Below, one piece after another: positions 36,920 through 51,084 of a DNA stretch of 64,000 nucleotides. The stretch lies in the NCBI GenBank assembly GCA_028554795.2, contig CM068830.1, positions 49,982,355 through 50,046,354 of the forward strand, in the 5' to 3' direction. The stretch's first letter is position 1. Each line of letters begins with the position of its first letter. Source of the stretch: Sinohyriopsis cumingii (taxonomy: Eukaryota; Mollusca; Bivalvia; Unionida; Unionidae). Below the pieces are notes generated by a model. It had not been told where the DNA came from. It was given only the letters and a program-made list of their open reading frames with translations, and ran no database searches. A program made the position numbers and the translations under genes.

Positions 36920-37198
36920 AGAGTCATACATTGTATTACGTGAATAATGATGTGCAGGATTCTAAGGAGTTACACATTGTATTACGTGAATAATGATGTG
37001 CAGGATTCTAAGGAGTTACACATTGTATTACGTGAAAAATGATGTGCAGGATTCTAAGGAGTTGCACATTGTATTACGTGAATAATGATGTGCAGGATTC
37101 TAAGGAGTTACACATTGTATTACGTGAATAATGATGTACAGGATTCTAAGGAATTACACATTGTATTACGTGAATAATGATGTGCAGGATTCTAAGGA
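36920..37198 (-). repeat. Minisatellite, 46-bp unit, six near-identical copies
   Basis: Unit: AGTTACACATTGTATTACGT, GAATAATGATGTGCAGGATT, CTAAGG. The copies are almost identical, unlike the diverged relatives at 24690-25500, which match in the opposite orientation. Confidence 0.92.
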
Positions 37199-37609
37199 TC
37201 ATGCATATCAAGTTTTTGTATCTTCATATCTTAACATGGTCACGACACTTGCAAAGTAATATTCTTCGGTGACTTTTGAACTAATTGGAAGGTAATTACA
37301 AAAGTGAGAAAATAAGGCCAAATAAGTGAACGACAACATGCTGTTTAGACTCTTTTGTCTTAAACTAAGTAACAGAAAGAAGCAAAATCAAAAAGATTGT
37401 TAAATGTAGCAAATAAAATTAGTTCTCTAAATTACAAAGTGAAATTTTAAAAAAGAACTTACAGTATTGTGAATAAAATCCGGGATACTCCTAAATGTTC
37501 CATTGCATGTCCAAAAGAACTGAAATTCCAAGTGTTAAATATGCTGATGTACTAACCGTCTTGAATACGCCGATGTACCAGTGATCTTTATGGATCACGA
37601 TGATATAAT

Positions 37610-38015
37610 CTATAATGTCTTTAAATGAATTCACAATAATATATAATTAGTCTTTTCATCCAAAATGACAACCAGCACTTTGTAATTCCAGTAAATAATT
37701 TAAATCAATGATTCCTCTCAAATTATAACTGAACACAACAAAAAGTGATTTCACACTGATATTGAAATAGAAATGGATAATTTTGCTTATTAAGACGTTA
37801 TATAGAATTATAAGACGACCAGGATGGGGGTCGTAAGTTCGTTTCCATAACTTTCTAAGGCCAAACGGCCACGACAACATGTTTACAAATATTATCTTAA
37901 AGTACAACCCACAGTTAGCTAGCTAAACATTTGTTTATAGTGACCATTAGTTTAAACTACAACCTTTAATAACGGATAACACTTACGCACAATATATAGA
38001 TATACATAATAGTAT
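37610..38015 (+). repeat. Diverged copy of 25560-25990
   Basis: Shared blocks in the same order and orientation as at 25.6 kb. Together with the neighbouring minisatellite this points to an old duplicated or mobile segment. Confidence 0.55.
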
Positions 38016-39404
38016 CGTAATTATATAGGTATATGTGCTTGGTAATTCATATAAAAATGTGTCGACTAACTTTTCCAGAGTGCGATTATGTAACCTAAGA
38101 GAATCTACAATGACAAAAGTCACTGACTACTACAGTCAGGTTGTAAATAAAACATTTTTGCAATAATAATAAAAACAAGTGACACCAATGTGAAATCTTG
38201 AGTGATTTGCGAATGTGCATCTTAGCCACCTGTGTAGTGGAATTTTCATGACTTTTCTGTGCGTACAGCTATAGTGGTATGGAGTTAGTAATGTATACAA
38301 GTGAAGAGCATGCAGACAAGCTGCTTACGGGAAGATTTCTTTTCGAAAATAACTATTCATAAGTTTAATATTACAGAATTCTTTACATGAACTTATTTAT
38401 AAAATAAAATAAGCTAAGCATTGAAGATTTTTCATAAACCTCCAATACTCAAATACTTACGGTTATATGTTTTTTGTATTTACAATCTTGATATTGTATA
38501 CCGTGCAAAGTGTATTGTTTACAGTGCAATACACGGTGGTTTCCAGGAAGTTATAAATCGGGGTGCGCTGTCGTTGTTGGCAAGACAACTGAGGAGTACT
38601 GTGGGGGCCAGAATTAGAAATTATTCAGGAGCAAAGTGTTACGTTAGTACATTCTGAATGAAAAATAACACTATACACAGGAAACCTAAATTTATTCAAC
38701 ATTAGACTGAAACAGATGTCTACCACCATATCTTACAGCTTTCCCTCCTCCCCCAATCTAGCATAACAGAATTTCAGAAAACGAGCTTTAGTCAACAATT
38801 ATAGCTTTTTTAATTATTTAATATTTTCAATGCATTACATACTGTTAATTTGCTATGGACTCTCTGTTTATGATTCAAAACCTCCTAACCCCCGAAACAT
38901 ACACATCGTTACACTTTTGATAATTTCCAACATAACCCTAACCTTTCCTACGTTAGACTGTATGTAGGACTCATAATTGCCGGAGAGTTCTTACAATGAT
39001 ATTGGTTTCTGTTACGATGATCTACAATGTTATATTGTGAACAAGATGCTGATGAAACTGAAATTGAAGTGTATTAGGGTGGACAAATGGAGGATATTCA
39101 AAACGCAAGTTAATAATTAAGGTTGTACGTGATACTTTTAACATCTCAGTCTAATGTTTTTCAAATGAAAATGATACATTTTCACTCAATAACTTGTATG
39201 TTGGCTATTATCTGCAATATTTTACAGAGTCATTGCTGCTATTCAGCATTCTTAGTGTGAAAAAAGTTAAAACCTTACAGATGTCCAGTACAGTGGAGAT
39301 TGTGTAATCTCCATGATACTTACCCCTCTTTGATTATTTCTAACCAAATGTACATAAATTATGTTACATATCTACCTAAACTTCTGAATAACATATTTAA
39401 TTGC

Positions 39405-39405
<1 letters not shown>

Positions 39406-39435
<30 letters not shown>

Positions 39436-39626
39436 CATACATAGGGTTTGCTGTTTTACGGCATAGTCACACTTGAAGGTTATTAAGCCCTACGGCAAAA
39501 TGAAGAAAAGTACCTTGCCGAGGAACACACCATGGTATTCGACCCTGGCTGATCCCTTGGAGGGATTCGAACCCGCACTATTTATCCAGCCAATTCTGGC
39601 GTGCTAGCCACTATGCCAACGTGGCT
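39406..39626 (-). mobile_element. tRNA-derived SINE (family C) with (ACAT)n tail
   Basis: On the minus strand the element starts with a tRNA-like head: AGCCACGTTGGCATAGTGGC as A-box region and GCGGGTTCGAATCCCTCC as B-box region. A body follows, then an (ATGT)n microsatellite (39406-39443) as tail. Confidence 0.7.
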
Positions 39627-40594
39627 CATTCACATAGCTATAATAATAAAAACGTAAACAGAATAATATACAGACAGGAATCTAGTGAGTAAGCGGATGA
39701 TTCAGTAAAATACAGGTACGCAGCTGAAAAATGGCTGGATATTAGTTAAGACTTGTCTAACGCCTTTCCATTTAAAACTACACTATGTGGAAAAGATAAC
39801 ATAGGTGTAGCATAATACAAAAATCGTAATTAAATTTTAAAGCAGGTGCTGGGAAGCATACTTCGTCTGCAAATACTGTACAATCGACATTGTATTGAAT
39901 TGAATTTATGTTCTACTGTATGACTGGAGAAGGGACAGTGATTACAGACATTGTCAATTTCGATACATGTCGGTTTTAGACATTCTGTCAATTTCGTTAC
40001 ATGTCACGAAGGTTTACATAAGCGCTATTTTAGCTCTTTCTATATAAGTCACCAAGACAACTTTGTATCGACTCGGGATTCCAACACATGCCATTCTGTA
40101 CTAATACTTGATACCACAATACTAGGGGGGTAGATAATAGAATGACAATTTACCTAGTTTTGACATATGCAATCATGTCTCTGCTTGTATAAAGGGAGCA
40201 TAAAACATATTTTTAGCTATGTATACTATATAAATGTACCTGTCATAAGTCCTATTCTAAACAAATTTGTTAATAAGTCACTGAGACAATAATTAGTTAC
40301 TCTCGATTTCAATGCATTATTTTCTGTATTAAGATCAGATATGACAGCACTTGAGCGTTTATTGAATCCATGAACGAATTACACAATTCGCATTGTATAA
40401 CTGTTCCTGTATGCATTAAAAGCAGTTGTAGGAATAATATAGTAGCTCGCCTCAAAAGTACAATACTTATAGCTCATGGCATACTAGGAACAAAACAACT
40501 AGTCATGGTCGAATATTAATAATTATACGTACGTACCAAATTTGAACTAATGTTGCTCGTGCTTTCTCTATACAAACACCGAAATATCGAAATA

Positions 40595-40637
40595 TCTATC
40601 TATCTATCTATCTATCTAATATAATATAATATAATAT
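40595..40637 (+). repeat. (ATCT)n followed by (ATATA)n microsatellite
   Basis: Consecutive ATCT units, then TAATA-type pentanucleotides. Confidence 0.9.
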
Positions 40638-40707
40638 AAGTAAAAGATAGAACTGTGAAATACACGTCCAATGCATCAATATTAATGCTTATTCTCTGTA
40701 ATCTCTG

Positions 40708-40870
40708 GGCCAGTGTGGGTATGTGAGAAAGCTTGCCAGTAGCTTCTCGTGGGTCGGTGGTTCTTCCCGAGGTTTTCCCGGGTTCTTCCTCCACCATTAA
40801 TACTGGCCGCCATGCATAGCCTATCGTGTGCTGAAAAATGGCGTTAAACCCTACAACAACAACAACAACT
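40708..40870 (+). mobile_element. SINE family A, 5'-truncated copy
   Basis: Contains the body and (AAC)n tail of the 27.6-kb SINE but no tRNA-like head. Confidence 0.85.
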
Positions 40871-42760
40871 GTATTCTCTGATTTGCAACAGAAGCTTCAT
40901 CTTATTCAAATTGAGCTAACCTTCTAAATGCCCTTGTTTAGTTAAATGGAAGACGAAAAAGGTAAAAAGGATAATTAAATCAAAATTGACAGAACCTGTT
41001 GAACAGTGCAAAATAGTTAGAATTATTTGCTGAAGAAAAAAAATGGATTTTACGACACATCTTGAGACAGTGATAATTGCTGCAAATCATGTAGAAACGA
41101 GTTCCTTAAAAATGGAGGAAAGAAACAAAACAGGATCATAAAATGGAGAAAAGGAAAAAAGTGTACAAAAAAGAATGCGATACAAGTGAAAATGAAACCA
41201 GACAAGAATAGAAAACAAAGTACCTACAAAAATGCATCTAAAACATAAACAAAAACACGACAATGATGGAAATTTCAGATTACTACACATCTTAAAAAGC
41301 AGAATTAACAAGCACCAAGAAAAACAATTAGATCAGATATGACTTTAAGCACGATATGCGAACCATCAGTTGATTTTCATCGTAAACTTTACAAAACTTT
41401 TAGGCGAGACGAAGATTACCTTCATATTCATCAAGTTATTGCACATTGATCATTTTGTTTTTATGTGTATGATTCAGTTCAACAGAAAACAATGTTTTGA
41501 CTTATCCAACACAAGGTATATGATTGCAAGTGAAAATATCCTTTGATACCTATTAAGAAAAGTAAGAAGAGCGCATGATAAAATGCTGAAACATTCAAGA
41601 TGGTTAACTCATTCATTCTGGAGATTCTTAATGTGTTGAGGACTCCCTGTGAGATTATTGGATGGTAATCAACTACTCCTATAAAGTCAATTTATAAAGT
41701 CAATTTATGTAACAATTGTAGTTAAAAGTACCAATGCATAAACAGCAAAACAACTGTTAAACACGCAAATTCTATATATAAATAAATTTGTATTTTCAGA
41801 TTCATCCATGCTTTTGGCAGTTGGGATTTTGAAATATTTGACAAGTTTTTACACCACCACAAAAATGCAATTCGATGCAGCCTTAGCTTAAATGACAAAA
41901 CTCCTATGAAGAATCTAATTCCGTTTGAAATTATAGTCATATACTATATCATGTGTTCTGGCTCACTCTGGAAGGAAGCATCATTTGCGCGTGCCATGAC
42001 TTATCTCTGTGCGCTGCAAGTGAGTCCTTGAGAGCACGAACATGATTTTGCATGGTTGCTGTTCTCGACCTGGCTATGGAAGAGAGCAAGGGACGATTGT
42101 TTGACTACCGAGAGACGGAAACCTATTTTGGGCTAGGAAGCCCGATGGTATCATGAGAACCACCGAATTCTCCGATCTGAACTGAAGGAAATTCGGGTAA
42201 ACATAAAGGGACATGCAGACCTCTTGTCCTGCATGCAGAAGCTAAAGCTATCAGGAAACAATTGTCTTTATGATAGTGACTTTAAGGACGTGTAGGTTAG
42301 AAGTTCGAAGGGGCTCGAATCGAGCCATGTTAAAACCCAGGATTAGTTTCCTTTGGAGACAAAATAAGAGATATTCATCTAAGAGGCCAATATTGTCTAC
42401 AAGATCCGATAGGTCTTTATCCCGCCCAAAACCAAGTTGCCATGATGATGGAATTTATCCTATTTCATGAGGGGGTAGCCTTTGGTAGTGGCTGGGGCCC
42501 GACGGTTTCTCCTCATAAAATCGCCCAGTTGAAGGATACAGGCACGCAAAGGGACGATACAGTTTGTTACTCTCGAGATTCTCTCCACAACTGAAGGTTG
42601 GAATTGTTTGACTCGCAAGGTAAGAGCCGAGCGTGTAAAAGAAGAGGGCGGTCGATCAAAGTTGGCCGGAATATTCCTGGCTGTACTATCCTTTAGGAAA
42701 AGTGACTCAGGTCTTGTCCCCTCAAAGAGGGGCTATCAGTCATCTTTCCATTCTGACCCC
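40871..42760. other. No gene recognised
   Basis: AT-rich to about 41950, then less AT-rich sequence that is probably the distal part of the decayed DIRS-like element. No intact frame is supported. Confidence 0.45.
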
Positions 42761-43930
42761 GTAACTTTAGCACCATGGGACGCCCACAACCCCTCCTAGA
42801 TAACTGACAGTGCATCCACAGCCAACGCTTTTATGTTTGGAACTGGGGAGACGACGGTGGGTAGCTTTTGATTTCACCTCGTCACCAAGAGGTCGATCAT
42901 TGGATAGCCTTGAAGTGTGCAAATCCAAGTGAAGACCAATTGATGGAGGGGTCATTCCATGTGAAGGACATGACCACCTCTGTATTGATTCTCGGCCAAG
43001 CCACTGATGCTGCCAGAAAGTGTCTAATTTGTATATTGATAGAGAATGTTGCACACACATAGAAAATGCCGTCAGAGTACACCAGTCGAGTGGTTTGGTA
43101 CCTCACTGTTTGAAGTCATCGCCACATTGTTGTCGGACCAAAAGAGGACCGTTACTGCCTCAAAGGCGATCTTTACAGAAGTGAAAGGTACTGATGACAG
43201 CCTTCATTTCTAGGGTGTTGATTTGACTGTAGAGGACGTTCCCCAGGTGTCGCTGACGATAATTGAGATCAGCACAAGGTGGCACCCCCACAGTGCGCAC
43301 TGGCGGCTGTGCTTTTCGTTATTTCCGCCTGGGGGTTCTTCAGCCGGATTCCAATGCTCAGCCATCCTGAATTGCCACACTGACGTATCATGATCGAGTC
43401 TCAGTCTGAGTGATCCAGTCGGAGTTAAAGCCCAGGGGTTGATGTTGTGGCCAATGAGAAGAACGGTGAATTGATAACTGTGGCGGTAAGCTGAATTAAG
43501 GAACTTGCAATAGACGAAGTGGATATGGACGTGAAAGTACGTGTCTGTCAGATCGAGACTGATGGCACACTCACCTCGTCTACGGAAAGAACTGGGTGAG
43601 AAGACTCCAGTCAACGATGGGCCTCCACCTGCTGTTTTCATTCCAAAAAGAAACTCTTGAATAAAACGCTGTGGAATGTGGCCTTAGCACAAGCTGCCCC
43701 GTTCGGCTGATATCGGTGTGACAGTATTATTTGGATTCAACAGATCTATCAGTAACCCCATACGCCCGGACTTGCTTGGACATGCGGAGTGGGGGTACTT
43801 ACGCCACTTGGGCAGCCTAAAATTGGGGAATATTCTCCAATGCGTCGGTATTGTCAGCAACGAACCGATGGTTGTCTTCCCTGATTTATTCTATCTTTAC
43901 TCACGATCGCTGCGCAGGTGCATATCATGC
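42761..43930 (-). pseudogene. Decayed DIRS-like retroelement (reverse transcriptase)
   Basis: The minus-strand frame at 43641-43210 contains the DIRS/Ty3-type RT block ISLDLTDTYFHV, then a KFLNSAYRHSYQFTVLL segment and NPWALT, which match the LDLxDAYFHVPIHP, KFLRFxY, YQFxVLPFG order. Upstream, in a shifted frame, is a GGWRP-like segment followed by DLS-type residues. Downstream near 42800 a VDALS-like segment recalls the tyrosine-recombinase-element RNase H end. Stops and frameshifts are frequent. No termini were found. Confidence 0.5.
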
Positions 43931-44045
43931 ATGTAGTAAACATTCCTCCTGAAACAACACAAGAAGAGAAACACAAAGCTTAGGTTAGCAAAATAGTATT
44001 CGACTAACTAGCTAATAGCATAAATTGCCAATCAGTATATGACTA

Positions 44046-45723
44046 ATTAGCCCAGACTTCCACTGAATACGTATTATTTACGCTGCACATCAGAAGCTTC
44101 CCCTGTGGGAAGGCTCCTGGAAGCGACGGCATTCCGCCTGAAGTCCTCAAGAGCGGAACACCAGCACTGCTCCAGCCCCTACACACACTCCTCTGCCTTT
44201 GCTGGGAACAGGGATACATACCACAGGACATGCGTGATGCCAACATCGTCACTTTGTACAAAAACAAAGGAGACCGTAGCGACTGCAACAACTATCGGGG
44301 CATCTCCCTCCTCAGCATCGTCGGAAAGGCCTTTGCCCGTGTTGCCTTGGCACGCTTGCAGATCCTAGCCTCCCGCGTCTACCCAGAATCCCAGTGTGGA
44401 TTTCGAGCCGGCAGGTCAACTGTAGACATGATCTTCTCACTACGTCAGCTGCAGGAGAAGTGTCGCGAGCAGCGGATGCCCCTCTACATTGCCTTCATAG
44501 ACCTGACGAAGGCGTTTGACATGGTTAGTCGGAGTGGACTCTTCAGACTCCTGCAGAAGATCGGCTGCCCCCCACGTCTGCTTGCTGTCATTATGTCGTT
44601 CCACGAGAACATGCACAGCACAGTGTGCTTCAATGGCGCAACATCTGAAGCATTCCCAGTCGTTAGCGGAGTCAAACAAGGCTGTGTCCTTGCACCGACG
44701 CTCTTTGCCATCTTCTTCTCCATGCTTCTCCAGTACGCATTCAAGGACTGCAGCGAGGGAGTGTACATCCATACCAGGGCTGACGGCAAGCTGTTCAACA
44801 TCGCCCGTCTCCGTGCTAAGACTAAAGTCATAGAGGTACTCATCCGTGAATTGCTCTTTGCCGACGATGCAGCCTTGTCACCACACACGGAAGATGGACT
44901 TCAGCAGCTGGTATGCTGCCTCTCCCATGCATGTAAGGAATTTGGACTGTCCATCAGTTTGAAGAAAACAAATGTCATGGCACAGGACACAGACTCCCCT
45001 CCCTCTGTCTCCATCGATGGGTACAATTTGGAAGTTGTCGAGAACTTCACATACCTCGGGTCTAACATCTCCAGCTCACTCTCCATTGATTCTGAGGTGG
45101 GCGGCAGGATTGCCAAGGCAGCAGCAGTGATGGCCAGACTTAACCAGAGGGTCTGGAACAACCCCAACCTCACAGAGAAGACCAAACTGCGTGTCTACCA
45201 AGCGTGCGTGCTCAGCTCACTTCTCTACAGCAGCGAAACATGGACCACCTATGCAAGACACGAGAGGAAACTCAACAGCTTCCACCTGAGATGTCTGCGG
45301 CGCATTCTGCACATCCAGTGGCAGGACAAAGTACCCAACACAGAGGTTCTAGAGCGCGCCAACATGAACAGCATGTTCTCCATACTCAGCGAGAGGCGCC
45401 TTCGCTGGCTCGGCCATGTCAAGAGAATGGACTTAGGTCGCATTCCCAAGGACCTGTTATATGGGGAGTTAGCAGAAGGTGCACGACCAACTGGACGACC
45501 ACATCTGCGCTACGAAGATGTTTGCAAGAAGGATATGAAGACAGCAAACATCAATGTCAACGACTGGGAGAGCTGTGCAAACAACCGTTCCAGCTGGCGT
45601 CTAGCTGTCAGGCAGGGAGTTCAAAACGCAGAGGAAAAGAGAAGAATAAAGCAAGCTGAAAAGAGAGCTAAAAAGAAGGATAAGCAAAAGCGTACTTTGG
45701 AGCTATGCCATCGTCTCTCGTAG
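44046..45723 (+). CDS. Non-LTR retrotransposon reverse transcriptase, 5'-truncated
   Basis: An open frame encodes RT: GKAPGSDGIPPEVLKSG upstream of the first ATG (44230), then NNYRGISLLSIVGK, AFIDLTKAFDMV (motif A), SGVKQGCVLAPTLF (motif B), ELLFADDAAL (motif C, FADD) and FTYLGSNIS. A C-terminal RRLRWLGHVKRM and GRPHLRYEDV region follows. From the ATG it is 497 residues. The endonuclease is missing because the copy starts near 44046, a typical 5' truncation. The frame is uninterrupted, so the copy is young. Clade not assigned. No flanking duplication identified. Confidence 0.88.
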
Positions 45724-48467
45724 ACGGACGGATGCCAAGAACATATCAGAAGCAATGTATACATAATATAAACAGAATCACGGTGAACTTAGCTCTGAAG
45801 TTGCATACAGAACATTAAAATTAATTTCCTGCTGAAGCGATACAAAAAACACAAACTAAAGCAGAAACTAGTAATGAGTTGAAACTACTACGTCGCTAAA
45901 AAGAAGTGTCGTAACTACCAGATCAGTGCAAGTGTCGTATGAGAAACACGTGGCCCTATATAAACTTATGAACAAAGCTTAGTTAATAATACTTTCAAAG
46001 CTGAATAAACTAAGCACAATTATCAAGCAGCACTTCAGAATTTCGCTAATAAGAACTCTGTAGCGGATGCTGGAAGTGAATAAATGCTAAGGTACGCTAG
46101 ATCGTAATAATCTTGTACAAGGTCAACGATAGCGTGGTGGAACGATGGTCTTATAAAACGAAGACCCGACAAGTTACAGATCACTCTAAATTGGCAGAAA
46201 TTTAAAATAAAACGCACAACCTGCAGTGCATCGATATAACCGCAAAATAAATCCAAAATTAACGTTGGATGGGCCCACAGGAACACAAAAACGGGCTGGA
46301 TTGTCGGTGGCTACAGAGAAGCTAAAAACTGGCGACAACTGGTGGTATCTAGGGGAGGTAATGGACAAGATTTACTGCCCTTTGTCTTTCTAAAAATAGA
46401 GAGGATAATACGTTTTTCGTCTTTTAGTAGGGCTGGATTCACCAGGTAGCAGGCTAATATTCCTAATATAATGTGATTTTGGAACGTATCTGAAGGAGAA
46501 ATGCAATTATTTCAGGCATTCTTCATGGCCTGCAGGCTTGGATGTTCGTCATAGGTTAGGTGACTTTTGCCCATGTCATCAGCTACATTAATGAAGAAAT
46601 CATTGAAGATCTCTGCTACACAGGCCTGATCATAGAATAATCTTATCATTTTCATAAAAGAGTGAGCTTTTATGATAAATTATTATTAATCAAAAGCTTG
46701 TAAATAAGCCATTCATTAAATATTATATTTATTTGCTTTTTATCTAATAATGTGTGATCATATTCTTTGAATAAATGGTCTATAGAGTTTATTTTATATA
46801 AAATACTGAGGTTTTATTAACCAGACATGCAGCCTCACTTGTGATGCTTTAATAACAGAGACATAAAACAGTATTCTAAAGATTAGATTCACTCAAATGA
46901 TTTTCCAAGTTGAAAAATCATTATATACATGTATTTAAGTAGCCTTTGCATGACCATCATTTATCTTACTTCAAATGTCAAAATGTAGAAACAACCAGCT
47001 AAGCATAAGAAGACTGAACTATGCTTACATGGTATAATTAGTCCAATACATGAACGTGAATCCGTGCCAAAAACTACACTCAATAAACAAGAAGAAAAAT
47101 TTGGCATAGGAACAATATAAATGACACAGAGTACATAAACATTATAGATTATCATTCATAATTCTTATGAACTTGTACTACAATTACAAGAGCATCTTGT
47201 TCTTTAATTGTTTCTTGAAACAAAGCTTGTACTTCTACGTAAAACAATTTTATTCATGTGACTGGATGTGATTTTTTTAATTTTTCATTAATATAAACAA
47301 CTCTCTTAATTTGTGCACTCCTACACACACATATACAGATGTATTCCCATAATTACATTATCTCTCTGTCTCTGTCTCTCTCATAAGTTTATAAAAATTA
47401 TACTACTTTATAAAACCCTCAGTGAACTGAAAAGTTCTCAAAATAATAAAATTGAAAACATTTTTCAGTTTTGAGTGGTTTCACTTTATAAAGTTGCATG
47501 ATTCTAATTTAAACAGTACCTTAAGACACAGCATTTCAACAAGTGCACTGATGCATACCTATTGAGATGCATCTCCTCACAAAGTTTCATGATTCCACGT
47601 ATAATGGTATGCAAAACAGGAGGCAAAACAAAAACCAATGTACTCATGATCCAAAGAAACTTAACATAATCCAGGAAAATGTCTAATGTAGGCCACCCTT
47701 TTTTGTTGTAAGGATGTGGTACTAATAGATATGCATACAATCATCTGGTTTGATGATTCTACCATGAAAAAAGCTTGAGACTGAGCCCAAGCCAGTGTTG
47801 GATAAAATATGGATCTCAGTGAACTACATTTGTGATGAGTGTGTAGAACTTATCAAGATACATCCCCATAACAATTTTCATGAATCTAGGAATAACTGTT
47901 ACAGTATATATACAAGGTGCAAACAAAACTTTTAGGTCAAATACGCAAAATTATAACCAAAGCCAATAAATTGCAAAATGTAGGTGACAATGACCTTCCT
48001 TTGTTGTAAGGGTGTGGTCAGTGGCATACCAACTGCCCAAGCAACCCTCGCAACTTGGGAGGGAGGGTGCAAAATTCCCATCAAGCAAACTGCTTTATTT
48101 GAGAGTTGGCAGGGGATGAAATATCTTGCTATGCTACTGGGTACAGTACTAACAGGAGCATACAATCAAATTTGATGATTCTAGCACGAATAGAGATTGA
48201 AAAATAAACTTAAAACAAAATATTTAACCAAAGCCAGTCAAGCAAGAAACACGAATCACAGAAACCTACTTTGGATATGGGTGTATTACTTATCAAGATG
48301 TATCATCTCAACAAGTTGTAGGATTTCAGACAACAAGGACCAACATAATGTTGAAAACATTTACCAATATTTGCAAACGTTTTGCATTTGAAAGTATCCT
48401 CTTTTGTTTAAATTGATAGGAAAAGAGAATAGGCGGAAGTATCCATTACTTTGTTCATCTGTAGCTT
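45724..48467. other. AT-rich stretch with diverged tandem segments, no gene
   Basis: About 47500-48340 contains three weakly similar units around TTATCAAGATGCATC and CCAAAGCCAGT-like blocks, spaced roughly 300-440 bp apart. Nothing coding is supported. Confidence 0.45.
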
Positions 48468-48713
48468 GTTGTTGTTGTTGTGGGGTTTAACGCCATTTTT
48501 CAGCACAAGATAGGCTATACATGACAGCCAGTATCAATGGTGGAGGAAGAACCCAGGAAAACCCGGGAAAGAACCACCGACCCATGAGAAGCTACTGGCA
48601 AGCTTTATCACATACCCACATTGGCCGATCCTGAGACTCGAACCTACACAAAGGTGAGATGGCAGTGATTCGTAACAGTGAGCGCTTTAGACCAGTCAGC
48701 CACTCGGGGCCCC
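48468..48713 (-). mobile_element. SINE family A, copy 3 with tRNA head
   Basis: Complete in minus orientation: (GTT)n tail complement at the left, body, and head ending at the GGGGCCCC palindrome (48706-48713). Possible 9-bp imperfect flanking duplication around TGTAGCTTG / TGCAGCTTG. Confidence 0.85.
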
Positions 48714-49604
48714 TTTGCAGCTTGAGTGTCAGTAGATGTTCACAGGTGCCAATTCCTTTCGTGCAACTGTTCATGCAGTACTCAAAAAAAAATATTAAGC
48801 TTGAAACACAAGATCCAAGAGCAGTTTCTCAAGTATTTCATGTATACAGCCTGTTGATAAATGTACACAATAGATATACTAAAAATTAGCAGTATACGTT
48901 GTATTTGTATATGCATAGAACTTGACCACATGAAAAACAAATTATTCCCCAGACTTGAAAAATAATTTACAAAATTGAATGGTTCCAGGTACCAAAGTAT
49001 TTATAGCATGCAAAAAAATCTGAGCTTAATGCAAAAACTTATTTAAGAATGTACAGCTAATGTTCATCTATTTACAGTACATTAGCCACCTTAGCCCCTT
49101 CCCCCACCATTCCCAGTTGGTACAATCCGACCCTCTTGAAAACTGTCTACCTGGAAGGACTGGTTGAGATGCAGTGAGATTGTACATATGTAAATGCTTT
49201 ATATGTGCATATGCCAATGCCAATACAATGGGCAGTACATTAGCTCTTTTCTGCACCATAGGTGAGCTAAAATCTGTATAGTTTTCTTTTATAGACTGCA
49301 CTGCTCAAAGTAATTAACCTTACTTTTAGCATGGGGCAGTCAAGTTTGTAGCAATTTAGATTTTGTGTTCTGATTTTTGAAAATGGATTTTTCTACTGCA
49401 TATTCTAGTCAAAGTCTACACAAAACCATATCCTGATACTGCACCTGAAAAATATTTATAATGGTAACATTTTTTAAATATCTTTAAAAATAATTAATTA
49501 CCTTCCTTATATAACAAAAAGTTATTAAGCACAATCAAATTCTGACTCAAGTTCTGAGTCAAGCAGTGACACTGAAACTTAATCAACATTTTCCCAGTGT
49601 AAAC

Positions 49605-49990
49605 TGGATAAGTTTGTGGAATATGAAAAGGTGTGAGGGAATATGACATGACATGAACAAATGAAGTTTGTGGAATATTACATAATGTGTGGGGATGTGA
49701 CATGACATGATAAACAAATGAAGATTGTGGAATATGACATGATGTGTGGGTATGTGACATGACATGATAAACTAATGAAGATTGTGGAATATGACATGAT
49801 GTGTGAGGATGTGACATGACATGATGAACAAATGAAGTTTGTGGAATATGATACGATGTTATAGAATATGACAAGACATGGTCAACAAATGAAGTTTGTG
49901 GAATATGACGTGTGGGGATGTGATATGACATGACATGACATGATAAACAAATGAAGTTTGTGTAACATGACGAGGTGAGGGGATGAAACA
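49605..49990 (+). repeat. Minisatellite, ~57-bp unit, about six copies
   Basis: Units contain AATGAAGTTTGTGGAATATG, then GATGTGTGGGGATGTGACAT, GACATGATAAAC. The internal ACATG repeats vary in number. Confidence 0.88.
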
Positions 49991-51084
49991 TGATATGACA
50001 TGACGAAAAGACATTGGCAACACGTTAAAGTCTAAGATTTCTTCTGGTGGTAAACTTTCAAAAAGCTTCTTAATGGTAGCTGACATAAAAACCTCTGCCT
50101 TGCAAGGGAATTAACACTGAAGAAAACCTGACATAAAAATGACAAGAACAGAGGGTACCAGATACATCTTGTGCTTGAGCCTTCAACATATAAGCTTTGT
50201 TTTATTTTTTCCATTTTTACACTACATGATAATGCAGGTTCACTGTTACACTGTTTCAATCTCCAATACTCACAATGTCAGTAATCTGTAAGGTAGGGTG
50301 TATGTTTGGATGAAGAAAAAGTTTTAAAAAATTCCAACATAGACAATCCACTGAAGTGCCTTTCATGTCAACAAAATTTCACTATGGTTCTATGACAACT
50401 CAAAATCTCTCTATGAAACATTCTTAAAAATGATTAGGAATCTATTCTTTAAAAACTATGAGAAACAAATCCTTTTTAGATGAAAATTTATCTCTACAAG
50501 CTTAATCGTTTTAGAACATGATGTATCTGTAATAAAACCTCCAATATGTAATTAGCATGTGGATGTTCTGGATGTAAACAACAATGTGATTCTAAAAAAT
50601 CCGTTTTCATCAACCATTTTTAAAATATAAAGAATCAAACAAGAAATAAATTTTCAGCAGCAATTGGGTACAGAGGCTCCAAGGTTTAACTGCCTACAAT
50701 ATCTGTTACTGATATTTGTGCAAATAAAATTTAAAACAACCACTATACTGCTTACATCATCTCTGGGACTTAGTACAAAGGAAAGTTCCTAAAACTACTC
50801 AAAAGTCCATTTCTATCATCAATAAATTCATGCTGTGGTATCCATGAATCACGTATCCTTGTAATTATCCTTTACCTGTAGCTAATGGAAGACAACTCTC
50901 AAAAGTATGGAAAATTACAAGTCCTTGACATTATCAAATGAAATTTATAGTCTGAGAAACAATTTAAAAAACATTTTGCCTGCTTTACTCTTTATGTTCA
51001 TGTGTGTCAATCTTACACATCAAAAAACTGCCATATATGAGAATATATGACTTTAAAGCCATATGGGTTTTCATTTTTCCCATT

